Below, one piece after another: positions 9,710 to 18,886 of a stretch of DNA of 64,000 nt. Below the pieces are notes generated by a model. It saw nothing but the letters and a program-made list of their open reading frames with translations. It was not told the origin of the DNA and did no database searches. Where the stretch lies: the NCBI RefSeq assembly GCF_002149925.1, contig NZ_MSLT01000001.1, positions 124,001 to 188,000 on the forward strand, written 5' to 3'. A program made the translations under genes and the position numbers. How positions within the stretch are numbered: the stretch's first letter is position 1; every line of letters starts with the position of its first letter. Source of the DNA: Thioflexithrix psekupsensis. GTDB lineage: Bacteria; Pseudomonadota; Gammaproteobacteria; Beggiatoales; Beggiatoaceae.

Positions 9710-10237
9710 TTATCGCAGTGGCGACAACATTGCGTCTATATTGAGTGCATCGCACAAATCAATAAATTCCCCGCGTAAAATTGAGAGGGAATGCTGCACA
9801 GGCACGTGTACGGTCAATGTCAGCGTGAGTAAAGGCAGTTGTGATGAAGGGCTAAGGTGTTGTTGCGTGTGCAAATCGGCAATATTGAGTCCCTGTTCGT
9901 GAAAGAATCGCACCAAAATAGTCAACCATTCTCCGTCTAAGGGTGCAGTGACTTCGACAATGTAGGGCAGATAAGGTTCTATAGAGGCAGGATTTTGTGT
10001 GACACGCTGACTAAAGCAGCGCACACCTAGCTGTTTTTCTATTCGCGGCAGGGCATGTTCTAATTTGACAATGGCATCCCAAGCCCCCATCACTTGCACG
10101 GAAAATAAAGCCTGATCGTGGGAACGCAGCAGACGTGAGTCACCGATTTGACCCCCATGCTCTTGAATGAGTTGACAGCAATACATCAACCAATCCGCAC
10201 GCCATTGACCCATTACACATAGAATCACAGATTGCAT
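9710..10237 (-). CDS. ACT-domain protein, GcvR-like
   Basis: About 175 residues forming two ACT-like halves. The N-terminal half reads MQSVILCVMGQWRADW...GGQIGDSRLL and the second ends in a fold around APLDGEWLTILVRFFHEQGL...IADLHT. This is the layout of GcvR, the glycine cleavage repressor partner of GcvA, though the GxD...RPG-type glycine motif of the first ACT is altered (GQWRADW). The start at 10237 matches family length; an in-frame upstream GTG at 10300 is possible. Neither start has a clear Shine-Dalgarno. No gcv genes are near. Confidence 0.6.
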   Translation of the reverse strand: MQSVILCVMGQWRADWLMYCCQLIQEHGGQIGDSRLLRSHDQALFSVQVMGAWDAIVKLEHALPRIEKQLGVRCFSQRVTQNPASIEPYLPYIVEVTAPLDGEWLTILVRFFHEQGLNIADLHTQQHLSPSSQLPLLTLTLTVHVPVQHSLSILRGEFIDLCDALNIDAMLSPLR

Positions 10238-10336
10238 ACGTCTATTTTTCAAAAAGATGATGTAAGTAAGCGGTGATGCCCCGACAATTGCCGCTGGCAC
10301 AATAAAACAGGAGAGAAGGGAAACAAGGCAAGGGAA

Positions 10337-10412
10337 TGGCTCCCTGAGACGGACTCGAACCGCCGACCCAGTGGTTAACAGCCACTTGCTCTACCGACTG
10401 AGCTATCAGGGA
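10337..10412 (-). tRNA. tRNA-Asn (GTT), copy 1
   Basis: On the minus strand this folds as a 76-base tRNA with acceptor stem TCCCTGA/TCAGGGA, D-arm AGCTCAGTCGGTAGAGC, anticodon loop CTGTTAAC (anticodon GTT, Asn), T-arm with GGTTCGAGTCC, discriminator G and an encoded CCA. Identical to the copy 114 bases away. Confidence 0.95.
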
Positions 10413-10450
10413 ATTTTAAGGCATCGTATTGTAGTTTTTCTGTGTGGAGT

Positions 10451-10526
10451 TGGCTCCCTGAGACGGACTCGAACCGCCGACCCAGTGGTTAACAGCCACT
10501 TGCTCTACCGACTGAGCTATCAGGGA
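10451..10526 (-). tRNA. tRNA-Asn (GTT), copy 2
   Basis: Second identical tRNA-Asn with anticodon GTT and encoded CCA, minus strand, separated from copy 1 by 38 bases. It is upstream of copy 1, so both probably come from one transcript. Confidence 0.95.
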
Positions 10527-10680
10527 ACAGCACATCAGAAAAACGCTATTATGAATTATTGCAGCATGAAGATCAAGTTTTTTGTTAAAATTTTTTCTAT
10601 GTGGGATGCGCGTCGAGTTCATTTTTTTGTCAAACCGTTGCGCTTACAAGGAGTTATGCCTAAGATTAAAACCACAACAA

Positions 10681-10712
10681 AAACCCCTGCTGATAGGCCA
10701 ACAGGGGTTATT
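10681..10712 (-). terminator. Rho-independent terminator of the ComEA-like gene
   Basis: Stem AACCCCTG...CAGGGGTT, followed on the minus strand by a T-run. It lies 18 bases after the stop of the small helix-hairpin-helix gene. Confidence 0.75.
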
Positions 10713-10730
10713 TGTCTGCCCAATCGAATG

Positions 10731-11114
10731 TTAATTTGCGACTGATTCAGTTTCTGTTGTGGCTTCGGCTTCTACGGTGGCTTCAGCGGCTTCTGTTGTT
10801 GTCTCAACTTGTTCTACGGTGGTTTCTGTGGGTTGTGCTTCAGGCTCACCTACGGTCATCAGATGACGATTTTTATCAATCAGTTTGGGGCCAATTCCAG
10901 AAACTCGCTCCAGATCATCAACGGATTCAAAAGGTCCTTCAACTGTGCGAGATTGCACAATGGCTTCGGCTTTTTTCTCACCGATCCCCTCTAATGTTTC
11001 CGCCAATGTTTCCACATCGGCAGTATTAATGTTAATGGGTTCTTCAGCGAAAGCATTCCACTGAATTCCCCAAAACCCCAACACCAGAAACAACATCCAT
11101 CCACGTCTCAACAT
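10731..11114 (-). CDS. ComEA-like helix-hairpin-helix protein
   Basis: About 127 residues. An N-terminal signal peptide (through AFAEE) is followed by a duplicated helix-hairpin-helix of the ComEA type: ININTADVETLAETLEGIG and VDDLERVSGIGPKLIDKN. ComEA proteins bind DNA non-specifically in the periplasm during uptake, and short homologues are common in gammaproteobacteria. Unusual is a C-terminal tail of about 38 residues rich in Glu, Thr, Ala and Val. Three adjacent ATGs are possible; the third (11114) has AAGGGG at the best spacing. No other competence gene is nearby. Confidence 0.85.
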   Translation of the reverse strand: MLRRGWMLFLVLGFWGIQWNAFAEEPININTADVETLAETLEGIGEKKAEAIVQSRTVEGPFESVDDLERVSGIGPKLIDKNRHLMTVGEPEAQPTETTVEQVETTTEAAEATVEAEATTETESVAN

Positions 11115-11255
11115 CATCATCCCCTTAGTGATTACAATTGGTGGTAAAATGTGCATTTAAGTGAATAATAATACGTCAGCACCTTCAGTTTGCAGATCAC
11201 AAACTGGAATTATTGTACAATAAAATAAACGGTTAAACAAATTCATTTCAAAGCA

Positions 11256-11419
11256 AAAGGGGTTGCAGGCTTAGAGGAAGGTCAACGTTCAGGGAGACCG
11301 CCCATTTATACAAAAGAAGGAATTAATCAGCCCATGAACATAAATGGGCGCAAGCTAAAGCTCTCCGTAAACAACAGCATTATTCTATTGACGAACTCTT
11401 TTTACTTAATTCTATTTAA
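11256..11419 (+). pseudogene. Remnant of an IS630-type transposase
   Basis: Two short open pieces in different frames join a helix-turn-helix-like segment (GVAGLEEGQRSGRPPIYTKE, from 11262) to a second piece containing HKWAQAKALRK and ending at the stop at 11417. The first piece resembles the winged-helix N-terminus of IS630-type transposases. It differs from the six intact copies nearby, so it is an older, unrelated insertion. The rest of 11160-11480 holds nothing else I recognise. Confidence 0.4.
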
Positions 11420-11487
11420 TCTTTTTATAGTGCGGATGCTATATTTTGATAGTAGATGGACTTTTGATGAGGATAGAGAAAGAGGAT

Positions 11488-11522
11488 AGCGGCGCAACTT
11501 TTAATATTTAAGTTGCGCCGCT
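11488..11522 (-). terminator. Hairpin after the surface-protein gene
   Basis: Perfect 13-base inverted repeat AGCGGCGCAACTT / AAGTTGCGCCGCT around a 9-base AT loop, 26 bases after the stop of the PKD-domain protein. It probably terminates that gene, although the following minus-strand run is only moderately T-rich. Confidence 0.65.
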
Positions 11523-11547
11523 AATCGTTTCTAAAGGATGCCAGAGA

Positions 11548-13763
11548 TTATTGCTGCAATTCCTTTACATTACCCAAGTCAAACAGTTTCGTTTTCGAGG
11601 AAAAGTTCATGTCCACTTGGTACAGCAATGGAGTAGCCGGTACCACTTGGTTGCCGAATTTGATCGCTTGAGGAATTGAAACAACAGGAATAAGAAGTTT
11701 ACTCTCATCAGATGAATAAGTTGATAACGGACAAGCAGGATTTAACACAAAATCAGCAGTAATATCTTCAATTTTGTTTTTGTAGATATAAAAACTATAT
11801 TCTGTCTTAGGTTTTAATGCCAACTGCGTTTTGACGTACAAAACATTGCTTGTAATCTCATTTGTCATGGGATTGATAGCCGCTACTCTGATAACAGGGA
11901 ATGTAATTCGCTTAGTCTTCAGATCATAGTATGGATTGTACGCAGCACATTCTGGACGCTGTGCCAATACTGAATCACTATTGCTTTCTTCTGTCTTGAA
12001 GTGAATCGCAACAGTTTTTGCTGTATCCATCGTAACTTGGCAGGTGGTTTTATCTGCACTGGGCGTGCAACCTGTCCAGCTATCCACCACATAGCCTTGT
12101 GCGGGGGTTGCAGTAAGTACAACAGACACGTTGACGGGGTAGCTTCCACTACAGATTGTACCACATAAGATACCTGTCGCCGTAACCTCACCACTCACAG
12201 GAGGAGTCACGGTTAAAGTTACTTTAGGAATTTCGGTAACTGTCACTGTTTTACTGACTTTCTCGCTGATTAGTCCTTTGTCGTCTTTTACGGTTAAGCT
12301 GAACGTGTATGTTCCCGTTTGGGAAAGTGTCAACTTGGGTGCTTTTTCCGCAGTAATTGAAAGCTCAGGTTGACTTGTCCACTCATAAGTCAGTGCTTTG
12401 CCTTCGGGACCAGTGGAAATTGACGCATCCAAAGTGATTACCAATGGGGTAACGCCTTGTTCAGGAGTGACCGTAAATTTTGCCGTAGGGGGTTGATTAT
12501 CAGCAACACTCCCACCGCCAAAACTGCCCGTTTCTCCAAAATTAAGCTCAAGGAAAAATACTTTTTGCGTTGTACTTGCCTCAGCCCCTTTGTCATCTGT
12601 CACCGTCAAAATTACAGTGTATTCACCTCCTTTTGTAAATGTAAAACTTGGTGTTGTTTCTGTAGATACTTGCCCGTCTGAAATTTTCCACTCTTGCTTA
12701 ACGATATAACCATCTTTATCGTTAGAAGTATTTTGAGCTGTGATAGTTAAAGGGGCGTATCCTGACACTACACTGTCTAAGTTGAAAGCCGCTACTGGAG
12801 GTTGATTAATTGGCTGTGGAATTGCTTCCACTTTAATTCCAAAGCTTACCGCAGTTGGAATATTGGTCAAATCTACTTTTACTACCTCAGACTCCGAAGT
12901 TGTATAAATAGCAGACTCTTTAATTTCTGTAAAAACAGTATAATTCCCTATTGCAGATAAATTAGTGAATTCATAATACCCATCCACACTAGTTACAGTA
13001 GATATTTCTGAACCATCTGGACGTTTCAGCAGAACAGTCCAATTGGACAAGTATGATTCACCGCTTTCTTGTAAACCACTTTCATCAGTATCATTCCATA
13101 TGAAACCTCGAATGGTAGTGAACATTTGTGCTTCAGGAACTAGTTTAATAGTTGGATTAAATTGGCAACCACCAGCAGTTACTTCACACATGTTAGTCAT
13201 ATCGTTAGGTGTATCTGGGTAGCTTACAAATAACATACGATTGCCGATTTTAATACAATTGTCCGAAGCATTCTTGAAGCCCATTGCTAAGGAAAATTCA
13301 AAAGCAATTACCTCAGCAGATTCACCTTTAGACGGGGTGGAAGAGCTTCCCTGTTTGTAAATACTTCCATCCTTATTTTTTAAAAGCCATGAAAATGGCT
13401 TTTCTTGGCTAAGACCAGTAATGCAAACAAGATTATTACCTTGAATAGCAATTTTAGGACTAAAGTAAGCGGTTAATGTGTTACCATTGCCAGTTGTAAT
13501 GGGCAGACAAGGTGTATCCATCATAGAACCACAAACTGAAGCATCTGACCATTGAGAGAAGGTGTAACCTTGTTTTGGTATAGCAGTTAGGATACGCATA
13601 GTATTTGCTGTAAAACCAGAAACACTACATTGCTCACCAACAACGTTGTCATCACCATTTCCACAATAAACAGTGGTAGAACCAATATACCCACTAATAA
13701 TTCCATCAGTTGGAGGTATAATTTCCAAATAAGTTAGCGTTTCTTGAGGGCTTATAGCTGTAA
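11548..13763 (-). pseudogene. Surface protein, C-terminal segment (PKD/SdrD-B/InlB-like)
   Basis: Largest piece (about 738 codons) of a surface protein split by IS630 copies. Domains in order: InlB-type module starting EIIPPTDGIISG with Cys pairs and YTFSQWSD; an unassigned region; an SdrD-B-like domain (GFIWNDTDESGLQESGE); two PKD domains, each opening with NQPP and ending with LTVTDDKG or LTVKDDKG; another InlB-like module (VTPPVSGEVTATG...DSWTGC); and a non-repeat C-terminal region of about 120 residues. No sortase or PEP-CTERM signal is seen at the C-terminus. It runs openly into IS copy 1 with no own start. Removing the IS joins it to 14899-15328 in frame (SDA|ITAISP). Expected role is extracellular adhesion; as it stands it is disrupted. 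Confidence 0.85.
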
Positions 13764-14898
13764 TATACCAATTTTTTCAGAGTCGTATAATAATACTTTT
13801 CAAATAGGAGAGAATAATGAACAAAAGATATGAAGATTTAGAAGAATTAATGTCAACAGGTGAAGCGAGAGAAGTGAAGCGAGCGATGGCAGTAAGAATG
13901 TCTTTGCTTGGTTTTGTGCGTGCGGAAGCGGCTTTAGCGTGTTGTGTCAGTGTGCAATTTGTGGATAAATGGAAAGCCATTTATTTAGCGTCAGGGGTTG
14001 AAGGATTAAAGTTAGCGTATAAAGGCTCACCAGGGTATTTAAAGCCGCGTGAACGAGAAGATGTGATTAATTGGATACAAGAAAAGAAGACAATAACAAT
14101 AGAGGAACTAAAGAGATACTTAAAAGAGGAGTATGATGTTTTCTATTCTTCAAATACTTCTTATACTAAATTATTAGAAGAAGCGAATTTAAGTTATAAG
14201 AAGACACACAAAGAGAATTCGGCAAAAGATGAGGTAAAAGTGGAAGCTAAAAAAAAAGAGATTAAGGATTTAATAGATAAGGAGCGTGAACAGATAGAAA
14301 GTGGAGAGGTAATGTACTGGATGCAAGACGAAAGCCATCAGTTGTGGGGAGATATTTGTGGTTATGTTTGGTCGAAAAAAGGAGAAAGAACGTCAATAAA
14401 GATGAGTAATTATCGCACTTCTCAAACGTGGTATGGAGCGGTGAATATTTATACGGGAGAATTTATTTTAGATAGGGCAAAGAAAGCTGATACAAAATAT
14501 ACGATAGACTTTATTAACTGGCTCATTTACAGATATAAAGAAGCCCGTCATGTGATTATTTGGGATGGTGCAAGTTATCATCGTTCTGAAGGTTTAAGAA
14601 CTTATTTAGAGAAATTAAATGGGGGACTTCCAGAATCAGAATGGAAAGTTCGTTTATTAAGATTTGCACCTAATGCCCCAGAGCAAAATCCAGTCGAGGA
14701 TATTTGGCTTCAAGGTAAGAATTGGGTCAGAAAGAATTTTCATCGCCTATCAAGCTTTAAAGAAGTCACTAGTATGTTTGAGACCTTTTTGTCAGGTAAA
14801 GTGTTTAAGTTTAATAAAATTAAACAGTATCTTATACCTAATATCTAGGTAGATATTAAAACTTAATTTGTTTTTATATCTCACATAATTTTGGTATA
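13764..14898 (+). mobile_element. IS630-family element, copy 1
   Basis: A 1131 bp element (13766-14896) bounded by TA duplications. Imperfect terminal repeats begin TACCAATTTTTTCAGAG and, inverted at the other end, TACCAAAATTATGTGAG. It is the only copy in plus orientation, opposite to the host gene. It belongs to the sequence group shared with copies 4 and 6. Confidence 0.95.
13817..14848 (+). CDS. IS630-family transposase, copy 1 (intact)
   Basis: A 343-residue DDE transposase of the IS630/Tc1-mariner superfamily, which cuts and pastes into TA dinucleotides. An N-terminal helix-turn-helix (residues about 15-75, including LACCVSVQFVDKWK and the SPGYLKPRER linker) is followed by the catalytic core with Asp171 (WMQDESH), Asp250 (IIWDGASYH) and Glu294 (PEQNPVEDIW). 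The lysine run at 145-147 is encoded by an A9 tract that varies between copies. AGGAG precedes the ATG. Confidence 0.95.
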   Translation: MNKRYEDLEELMSTGEAREVKRAMAVRMSLLGFVRAEAALACCVSVQFVDKWKAIYLASGVEGLKLAYKGSPGYLKPREREDVINWIQEKKTITIEELKRYLKEEYDVFYSSNTSYTKLLEEANLSYKKTHKENSAKDEVKVEAKKKEIKDLIDKEREQIESGEVMYWMQDESHQLWGDICGYVWSKKGERTSIKMSNYRTSQTWYGAVNIYTGEFILDRAKKADTKYTIDFINWLIYRYKEARHVIIWDGASYHRSEGLRTYLEKLNGGLPESEWKVRLLRFAPNAPEQNPVEDIWLQGKNWVRKNFHRLSSFKEVTSMFETFLSGKVFKFNKIKQYLIPNI

Positions 14899-15328
14899 GC
14901 ATCAGACCAACCACTACCGTTTCCTACAGCAACCTTAAACATATACTGACCAGAAGGTAATATCCATGGAACATTCCATTTTATGGATGTATCGGTAGAC
15001 GATCCATGTAATAGGCAAGCATTCCCTAATATTGGATGAAAAGCACCATTAGGACATGCAATATCGGATACTAGTGAATTAGTACTGTCGTCATATAAGT
15101 AAACAACATACTCCTCTTGATTTGTACTATTCCAAGAAATTTCGATCTCACTTCCAGGTACAAAATTATAAGAACTCAGTTGAACATCACTAATGGTTGG
15201 AAGAGGCAAAACATTGCCTCCAACTGTTACATCAGGATCAACTGTTGGCTCTCCATTAAGTTTGAACGTTGCACTTAAAGATAAAGCTTTACCACCAGAT
15301 AAAATTGGGTTGCATGAATCTACTTTGG
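14899..15328 (-). pseudogene. Surface protein, fragment between IS copies 1 and 2
   Basis: Internal piece of the disrupted surface protein, open throughout on the minus strand. It begins with the end of an InlB-like module (after the join: PNTKVDSCNPILSGGKALS) and continues with a beta-sandwich-like domain (SEIEISWNSTNQEEYVVYLY...SGQYMFKVAVGNGSGWSDA) resembling Ig-like surface domains. Both ends are cut by IS elements at TA. The frame matches the neighbouring fragments exactly when one TA is kept at each junction. Confidence 0.8.
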
Positions 15329-16462
15329 TATACCAAAATTATGTGAGATATAAAAACAAATTAAGTTCTAATATCTAGCTAGATATTAGGTATAAGATAC
15401 TGTTTAATTTTATTAAACTTAAACAATTTACCTGACAAAAAGGTCTCAAACATACTAGTGACTTCTTTAAAGCTTGATAGACGATGAAAATTCTTTCTGA
15501 CCCAATTCTTACCTTGAAGCCAAATATCCTCGACTGGATTTTGCTCTGGGGCATTGGGCGCAAATCTTAATAAACGAACTTTCCATTCTGATTCTGGAAG
15601 TCCCCCATTTAATTTCTCTAAATAAGTTCTTAAACCTTCAGAACGATGATAACTTGCACCATCCCAAATAATCACATGACGGGCTTCTTTATATCTGTAA
15701 ATGAGCCAGTTAATAAAGTCTATCGTATATTTTGTATCAGCTTTCTTTGCCCTATCTAAAATAAATTCTCCCGTATAAATATTCACCGCTCCATACCACG
15801 TTTGAGAAGTGCGATAATTACTCATCTTTATTGACGTTCTTTCTCCTTTTTTCGACCAAACATAACCACAAATATCTCCCCACAACTGATGGCTTTCGTC
15901 TTGCATCCAGTACATTACCTCTCCACTTTCTATCTGTTCACGCTCCTTATCTATTAAATCCTTAATCTCTTTTTTTTAGCTTCTACTTTTACCTCATCTT
16001 TTGCCGAATTCTCTTTGTGTGTCTTCTTATAACTTAAATTCGCTTCTTCTAATAATTTAGTATAAGAAGTATTTGAAGAATAGAAAACATCATACTCCTC
16101 TTTTAAGTATCTCTTTAGTTCCTCTATTGTTATTGTCTTCTTTTCTTGTATCCAATTAATCACATCTTCTCGTTCACGCGGCTTTAAATACCCTGGTGAG
16201 CCTTTATACGCTAACTTTAATCCTTCAACCCCTGACGCTAAATAAATGGCTTTCCATTTATCCACAAATTGCACACTGACACAACACGCTAAAGCCGCTT
16301 CCGCACGCACAAAACCAAGCAAAGACATTCTTACTGCCATCGCTCGCTTCACTTCTCTCGCCTCACCTGTTGACATTAACTCTTCTAAATCTTCATATCT
16401 TTTGTTCATTATTCTCTCCTATTTGAAAAGTATTATTATACGACTCTGAAAAAATTGGTATA
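15329..16462 (-). mobile_element. IS630-family element, copy 2
   Basis: 1130 bp (15331-16460) with TA duplications at both ends. One base is missing from the A9 tract. Sequence is mosaic: the transposase 3' half matches copies 3 and 5 (for example GCATTGGGCGC and the palindromic end), and the 5' half matches copies 1, 4 and 6. Confidence 0.95.
15379..16409 (-). pseudogene. IS630 transposase, copy 2 (frameshift in poly-A)
   Basis: Same transposase as copy 1 but with 8 instead of 9 A in the lysine-coding tract (T-run 15970-15977 on the plus strand). The frame shifts near residue 147, separating the helix-turn-helix part from the DDE core, whose residues are all present downstream. A Val-to-Leu change near residue 329 is also seen. 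RNA polymerase or ribosome slippage on the A-run could restore some full-length product (inference). Confidence 0.9.
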
Positions 16463-16943
16463 TTAGGACAAATGGAAGAATCAGACCATTCTACAAAAGA
16501 ATATTCTGCTTTAGAAATTGCTTTTATCAAACCAAATAGAGGGATAGTGTTAGTTGAAAAATTGATTGTGCAATTTTGACCAAGTACATTATCTCCATGC
16601 CCACAATGAACCACACTTGAACCAACTACTCCACTGACAATACCTTTATCCGAAGGTATGATTTGCAATGATGGGTTGAGTACAGGTGGAACTTGCTCAA
16701 AAGTTGGCGTAATAACAGTATTTTTACCAACCGCTAAATCACAAGGCATTTTAGAACAACTATCACCCCAACCAGTATGCTTAAAATCTGCACTTGCCGG
16801 TGTTGCAGTCAAATTAATTTGATTGCTGTTGTCTGCTAATGTTGCGCTACATGAAGTATAACCATTACCACATTTAATAGTGGTTTCATTTACTACACCT
16901 TCAATAATCCCATTTTCAGGAGTCGGATCAATTTCAAAGCTGG
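16463..16943 (-). pseudogene. Surface protein, fragment between IS copies 2 and 3
   Basis: Carries two InlB-like modules in tandem: one around IDPTPENGIIEGVV, KCGNG and HTGWGDSCSK, the next around IIPSDKGIVSGVVG, HCGHGDNVLG and FVEWSDSSICPN. The paired Cys and the GW/EWSD signature are conserved between modules and with the module in the C-terminal segment. The fragment is open from end to end and joins its neighbours in frame. Confidence 0.8.
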
Positions 16944-18078
16944 TATACCAAAATTATGTGAGATATAAAAACAAATTAAGTTCTAATATCTAGCTAGATA
17001 TTAGGTATAAGATACTGTTTAATTTTATTAAACTTAAACACTTTACCTGACAAAAAGGTCTCAAACATACTAGTGACTTCTTTAAAGCTTGATAGACGAT
17101 GAAAATTCTTTCTGACCCAATTCTTACCTTGAAGCCAAATATCCTCGACTGGATTTTGCTCTGGGGCATTGGGCGCAAATCTTAATAAACGAACTTTCCA
17201 TTCTGATTCTGGAAGTCCCCCATTTAATTTCTCTAAATAAGTTCTTAAACCTTCAGAACGATGATAACTTGCACCATCCCAAATAATCACATGACGGGCT
17301 TCTTTATATCTGTAAATGAGCCAGTTAATAAAGTCTATCGTATATTTTGTATCAGCTTTCTTTGCCCTATCTAAAATAAATTCTCCCGTATAAATATTCA
17401 CCGCTCCATACCACGTTTGAGAAGTGCGATAATTACTCATCTTTATTGACGTTCTTTCTCCTTTTTTCGACCAAACATAACCACAAATATCTCCCCACAA
17501 CTGATGGCTTTCGTCTTGCATCCAGTACATTACCTCTCCACTTTCTATCTGTTCACGCTCCTTATCTATTAAATCCTTAATCTCTTTTTTTTTAGCTTCT
17601 ACTTTTACCTCATCTTTTGCCGAATTCTCTTTGTGTGTCTTCTTATAACTTAAATTCGCTTCTTCTAATAATTTAGTATAAGAAGTATTTGAAGAATAGA
17701 AAACATCATACTCCTCTTTTAAGTATCTCTTTAGTTCCTCTATTGTTATTGTCTTCTTTTCTTGTATCCAATTAATCACATCTTCTCGTTCACGCGGCTT
17801 TAAATACCCTGGCGAGCCTTTATACGCTAACTTTAATCCTTCCACCCCTGACGCTAAATAAATGGCTTTCCATTTATCCACAAATTGCACACTGACACAA
17901 CACGCTAAAGCCGCTTCCGCACGCACAAAACCAAGCAAAGACATTCTTACTGCCATCGCTCGCTTCACTTCTCTCGCTTCACCTGTTGACATTAACTTTT
18001 CCAAATCTTCATATCTTTTGTTCATTATTCTCTCCTATTTGAAAAGTATTATCATACGACTCTGAAAAAATTGGTATA
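16944..18078 (-). mobile_element. IS630-family element, copy 3
   Basis: 1131 bp (16946-18076) flanked by TA. It groups with copy 5: both have the E10K substitution, CCTGGCGAGCC, and the TATCATAC variant near the transposase start. The 22-base perfect palindrome CTAATATCTAG/CTAGATATTAG covers the transposase stop codon (16983-17004). Confidence 0.95.
16994..18025 (-). CDS. IS630-family transposase, copy 3 (intact)
   Basis: 343 residues, full-length, A9 tract intact, with Asp171, Asp250 and Glu294 all present. It differs from copy 1 at residue 10 (Glu to Lys). Same orientation as the interrupted host gene. Confidence 0.95.
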   Translation of the reverse strand: MNKRYEDLEKLMSTGEAREVKRAMAVRMSLLGFVRAEAALACCVSVQFVDKWKAIYLASGVEGLKLAYKGSPGYLKPREREDVINWIQEKKTITIEELKRYLKEEYDVFYSSNTSYTKLLEEANLSYKKTHKENSAKDEVKVEAKKKEIKDLIDKEREQIESGEVMYWMQDESHQLWGDICGYVWSKKGERTSIKMSNYRTSQTWYGAVNIYTGEFILDRAKKADTKYTIDFINWLIYRYKEARHVIIWDGASYHRSEGLRTYLEKLNGGLPESEWKVRLLRFAPNAPEQNPVEDIWLQGKNWVRKNFHRLSSFKEVTSMFETFLSGKVFKFNKIKQYLIPNI

Positions 18079-18886
18079 GGAGATGGACAAGGGTCATTAC
18101 GACACCATTTAAAAGATGGTGATGATACTGGTTGACTAGTGTCTCCATTAACATCTGTTATTGTGACACTAGCATGTAAATATGTACCACTTTTTACACC
18201 CAAGATTGCAGGATTGAAACTTTTGTAAAAATCATGCTCAATTGGAGCACCTGAACTCCAATAAGTAGAGGTTTCTTGGGTTTCTAAAACAGTGCTATTT
18301 TCGCTTTCGCTATTGACCAAGCTTACATTGACCTTTTTAACCCCGTTAGCATTTACACTTAATCCACTAATGGGCACATTTAACCCATAGTAAATCTTTT
18401 CAGAATTTTCTTCTGGTGGAGAAGTAAAGGATACGTTAGCACTCGGCTCAATTAATTTGAACGTACCAATCAGCTCATGACAAAGTTCTGCTGTATCAGT
18501 AGCTCTAACTGTATATGTATATTCACCAGATGATTCGGGGTCTTCCGTGTTCTCAGGTTTCCACTTATCACGTGTAAACTTGAAGGAATTACCGCCTGTC
18601 GTTGCTGAAGTAGGATTGCTACCGAAACCATGTTTTTTATAAAACATAACTTCATCTTTGGCGTTTTTAATAGTCAATTCTATAAATTGCAAGCCATTAT
18701 TATCAGTAGCAGCAAGTTCATATTCAAAATCATCGCCTGCATCCGGATTTATCTCACTACCCAGATTGTAGATTGCTTTGATGTCGTATAACTCAGTAAA
18801 GTTAACTTCAGGATTATCAGAATCAAATGGTGATGTGCGCTCTGTACAGCCACCTAATTTTGTAAAAGTAATGTTCTCAGCATCAC
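18079..18886 (-). pseudogene. Surface protein, fragment between IS copies 3 and 4
   Basis: About 269 open codons, the most N-terminal long piece of the reconstructed protein. It contains Ig-like beta-sandwich segments (DDFEYELAATDNNGLQFIELTIKN; GEYTYTVRATD; a later VSFTSPPEENS...VPISGLSVNANGVKKVNVSL). No signal peptide is present. It joins 16463-16943 in frame (CPSP|TSFEIDP) and can be extended upstream past IS copy 4 for only about 9 codons before a stop. Confidence 0.75.

Noticed and set aside
10371-10745. Plus-strand frame across the tRNA genes
   Set aside because: Its repeated segment is the complement of the two tRNA-Asn genes; not protein coding.
16246-16449. Recurrent 67-residue frame opposite each transposase start
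   Set aside because: It repeats with every IS copy and lies fully antisense to the transposase helix-turn-helix coding region, with no ribosome site; a shadow frame.
18009-18078. Apparent C-termini of surface fragments ending in FSESYDNTFQIGENNEQKI
   Set aside because: These residues are translated from the IS end, not from the host gene; the real joins continue on the other side of each IS.
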